A DNA stretch of 64,000 bases from Megaleporinus macrocephalus (taxonomy: Eukaryota > Chordata > Actinopteri > Characiformes > Anostomidae). Shown here in pieces: positions 61,101-64,000 of this stretch. The translations under genes and the position numbers were made by a program. Each line of letters starts with the position of its first letter. The stretch's first letter is position 1. Location: positions 18,043,194-18,107,193 of the forward strand of contig CM038711.1 in assembly GCA_021613375.1 (NCBI GenBank). The letters are read 5' to 3'. The notes under the pieces were generated by a model that made no database searches, had not been told where the DNA came from, and was given only the letters and a program-made list of their open reading frames with translations.

Positions 61101-63765
61101 TCCTGAATTGCTAGTTTCATATGCGCTGTGGCTCCATGTCTACACTGATATAGCCAGATATACCAAGCCATGAAGTCTGTGGTCAGCCTGCATGACCTAC
61201 AGAGAGAGAGAATTCCTGTCAAATGGCTATAAAGAAAGATGCCTGTGTCTAACCGGATTAGCACATTCAGCTACAGCACCTCCCCGTCGCTGCCTGCTAG
61301 CCTCGCGTACGTTTAAACACACAATCGCTCCTGTCTGAAAGGAGCCTGCCTAATCCCCCCGGCCAAGTAGCTCGGGCGCACAAGCGATGGACTGTGCGGC
61401 CGAGGCGTGCGTCGGGGGTGCCGGGGAAGCCCCACGAGAGGGTATCCAACACCCCCCAGGGCTGCTCGCCAGGTTACTGGGTCAGGCTGGAAACTGGGGA
61501 GGGCTTTGTTAGAGAGCGTGGGGCGGTGGCTGTGGGGAAAGAAGAGGGGGGTGCCGAACCCCAGGGAACCCCCCTGTGTCTCTGTGCCTGTTGTCTCTGC
61601 GCAGACATGAAAGGTCTCCGACGAGAAGGGGGGAGGCCTACGGCCACCTCGTTTCTAAAGGCAGCAGCGCAGCAAACCTCCTAAATCCACAGTTCTCACA
61701 TGCTAAACACATAGACAAGTAGCCGTTTACGTTGAAGCGGAATCTAATGCGTGCCATTAGCATTGAAACATGCAGCGAATTAATTTAGAGAAATGGTCAT
61801 GTCTGAGTGTTTGCAATTAAAATGGGTTTTAATTGTGAAATGAAATGAAGCAATGATATCTGTGTTTGGAGCGTTACATATTCAAATTGGCTGTGGCGAA
61901 CTGGAGTGTGGGGTCCCTCCTCCCTCCTGACAATGGATTGCTGGGCATTAATGAGGTATGTGAGCCGTTGGAGAATGTGTGCAGCGCAAGATGGGGTGGG
62001 GGGATTAAGCCGTTACTTGTGGGTTGCAGCCCTCACTGTTTTTACAGAGCTATGATCCTCTCTGACAAGCGGAGCTGTTATCAGTGGCATCAAAAATATT
62101 AGACATAACCTTGCTAAGGATGGTCTAGAGGCCATACTGCTAGAGGCAATGCTGTGCCTCAGCCGCTAATTTGCATGCGATGCCTTGGAATTTGAACATA
62201 GATCACAGGGAGCATAATACAGGGGCCATTGCTGTGACCTTTCAATTCATGGCTGGGTAGACAAGCACTCATCAGACAGCTATTTGAAATCAAATACCCT
62301 CTCGTGAGTTGGGTAAATTGGGTTTCTAATGACAAATCTGACACAGTAAGCTGTGTTTGTGCTAGTGAACTGTACAAATAACAGTGGCTAGCAGGGGTGA
62401 GTTAGCTGCTCTTGCTCATACAATGCTAACTGCCTTCTACCACCCACCTGGCTTTTGTTATTAGCAACGTTTGCACTTTTCGGTTCAAGCTGTCTGTTAG
62501 GTTGGCTGCAGGTTACGCTTGCTTGCCAGGGAATTCCCATAAACAGTGTTCTGGCTCACCTCCAGGCCTTCAAGAAGCGCAGTGGGAAGGGGTGGGGTGG
62601 AAGTCCCTTCAACGGAAAATGGCCTTCTGTGGGTCACGTCGCTACCATAGTGTCTCCTCGATAATGCCTGCACAGTGTGTCGCAAAAGACTCTGCAGGAC
62701 ATTGCCAAACACCGAGAGAACACTGATAATACATGAAGCAGATTTATTTTGATATAGGTTACTTATGGCTTCAGTTAGCGAGATAAAAATGCCCCACTGT
62801 GGATCCGCATCAGTTGGAGTAATTTGCAGCTCTCTTAATTACATCTAGACACTAAAACGGATGATGCAACGGCAGAGAAACAAAATGCTGGAGAAGAAGA
62901 GTGGTAGAGATGTGTAAAGTTCTTTTCATTTTGATGAGAGCAGTTCTCAGTCCTGTGGTTCATGGAATTTAAATGACTTCGAAAGCCTCACGAGGGAGAT
63001 TATGGGAATGTGTTCAGGTTAAGTCTTGGAGCTCCTAGGCTGGAATTTCACATAGTGGTGCCCATTTTCTTTTGGCCCCAGGAAAGCAGTCTCTTTTACA
63101 GGAAGCACTGCCTTACTCTGTGTAATCATTGCGAAGGCTTCTGATACAGTCTTCTGTTTCCCTTGCTTAATAAGTGCATTATTACTCCTTTCAGGCCTAG
63201 TTAGCAGATAATTAAAAGGGAATTCTTTCCTCTACATCTGCTTTGTATAGTCTACAGTTCTTTACTAATTGCTGGCCTAAACGTGGTCTAAAATGTGGTG
63301 TAAATGTGACCCAGAGACTGTATTGAAATTGTACAGTAGTAGGTGATTTCAGGGTAGAAGAAAGACCGACAGCACTGCACAAGGCAGCTTTGCTGTGTTA
63401 CTTTGCTTTGGTTAGTTTACATTGGGTGTATATCATTGTTTTTGAGTCGCTGGTCATGCGAATGTGTCATTGAACAAATATGGAGTTGATAAAGGTAGCT
63501 TACAGTATGTCTTTAATTATTACTAACCTTGTAGCACAAGCCAACCCTGCCTGCATTCCTATGACTGCACTTATTTCCCTGTGTTTGAAGTAAGTCCTGA
63601 TTGGCCTTCAGGTTTTGGAACCCAGAATCAAGTGAGGATGAGTTATGCTGTGGTGTGTTGCTTCTGCAGTAGGCCATGTAGTAGAAGTGTGAGAGCTGGT
63701 TAACTCTCCAGTGAACAACACATGCATTAGCATTGTTTCATGGCCAATTCTGATTTTTTTTTTTA

Positions 63766-63794
63766 CAGCCGAATGACTTTTTTTTTTTCGGCTG
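63766..63794. repeat. Small hairpin with T-run loop
   Basis: CAGCCGAA (63766-63773) and TTCGGCTG (63787-63794) pair perfectly over a 13-base loop made mostly of T. Confidence 0.6.
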
Positions 63795-64000
63795 ATTTTT
63801 AGTTGTTAGATTTTTTTAATGCATGAAAGAAAGTTTTGTCCAACCATTAAACTGTTTCTGCATTAAATACAATAAAAGTGCTCGCAACAAAATAATTAAG
63901 TAAAACTTTTGTGATACATGCTGGGAACCCATGGATAATGCAGATATTTTAAGATCTAGCAATTAATATTTTAGCTAAAGACACTCGTGAACTGTTTTAT

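Larger units (their letters stand above)
60739..64000. other. ELL intron 2 (partial)
   Basis: It contains a (CT)n tract and a small hairpin near the right edge. From about 61.2 to 63.2 kb the sequence is repeat-free and relatively GC-rich; the open frames there lack homology. It could hold conserved regulatory DNA. No further ELL exon is recognised. Confidence 0.65.

Noticed and set aside
61394..61684. 96-codon plus-strand frame considered as ELL exon 3
   Set aside because: It has no similarity to the ELL domain and no suitable splice sites.

Overview
The window reads as a piece of a teleost fish nuclear genome: two spliced vertebrate genes, long introns with GT/AG borders, fish-type hAT miniature elements, Tc1-like fossils, L2-like LINE tails, a tRNA-derived SINE and many CA/GA/TA microsatellites. 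The MITE families, especially the long palindromic one at about 7.2-8.04 kb, suggest an otophysan (characin- or catfish-like) species; that is an inference from memory of these repeats. No bacterial, plasmid, viral or CRISPR features are seen.

Left and centre (1-51 kb, minus strand): an FKBP8/FKBP38-like gene. Six coding exons can be placed by homology and by exact splice phases: 50984-50432, 49189-49020, 48450-48362, 6759-6542, 2599-2421 and 1619-1542. They join into an uninterrupted 429-codon partial protein: a long acidic N-terminus, a degenerate FKBP domain and three TPR units. The C-terminal exon(s), expected to carry a membrane anchor, lie beyond the left edge. The FKBP domain is split by a 41.6-kb intron (6760-48361) that fills most of the window and is a collection of repeats plus unexplained unique sequence.

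Right (56.66-64 kb, plus strand): the first two coding exons of an ELL-family RNA polymerase II elongation factor (56661-56798 and 60691-60738, both phase 0). Later exons lie beyond the right edge. The two genes are head-to-head, with 5.7 kb between start codons. That gap holds an intact-ended hAT element (55191-56164, 8-bp target duplication) and a long TG/AG repeat just before the ELL start. FKBP8 and ELL are also neighbours on human 19p13.11 (from memory), which supports both calls.

Mobile elements defined to the base are a 1.9-kb hAT element at 3805-5711 (duplication TTTGCAAG), a 0.97-kb hAT element at 55191-56164 (duplication GGTCAGCT) and a 197-bp MITE at 49271-49467 (7 of 8 duplication bases conserved). 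The most interesting points are the hAT element in the FKBP intron that carries a splice-ready, frame-breaking exon in the gene's sense direction; a PP1-docking-like motif and a candidate LIR in the FKBP N-terminus; a +1-frame reading frame overlapping the ELL start and open across both exons; and several isolated hairpins and tandem arrays. I found no convincing wholly new system; these are leads.
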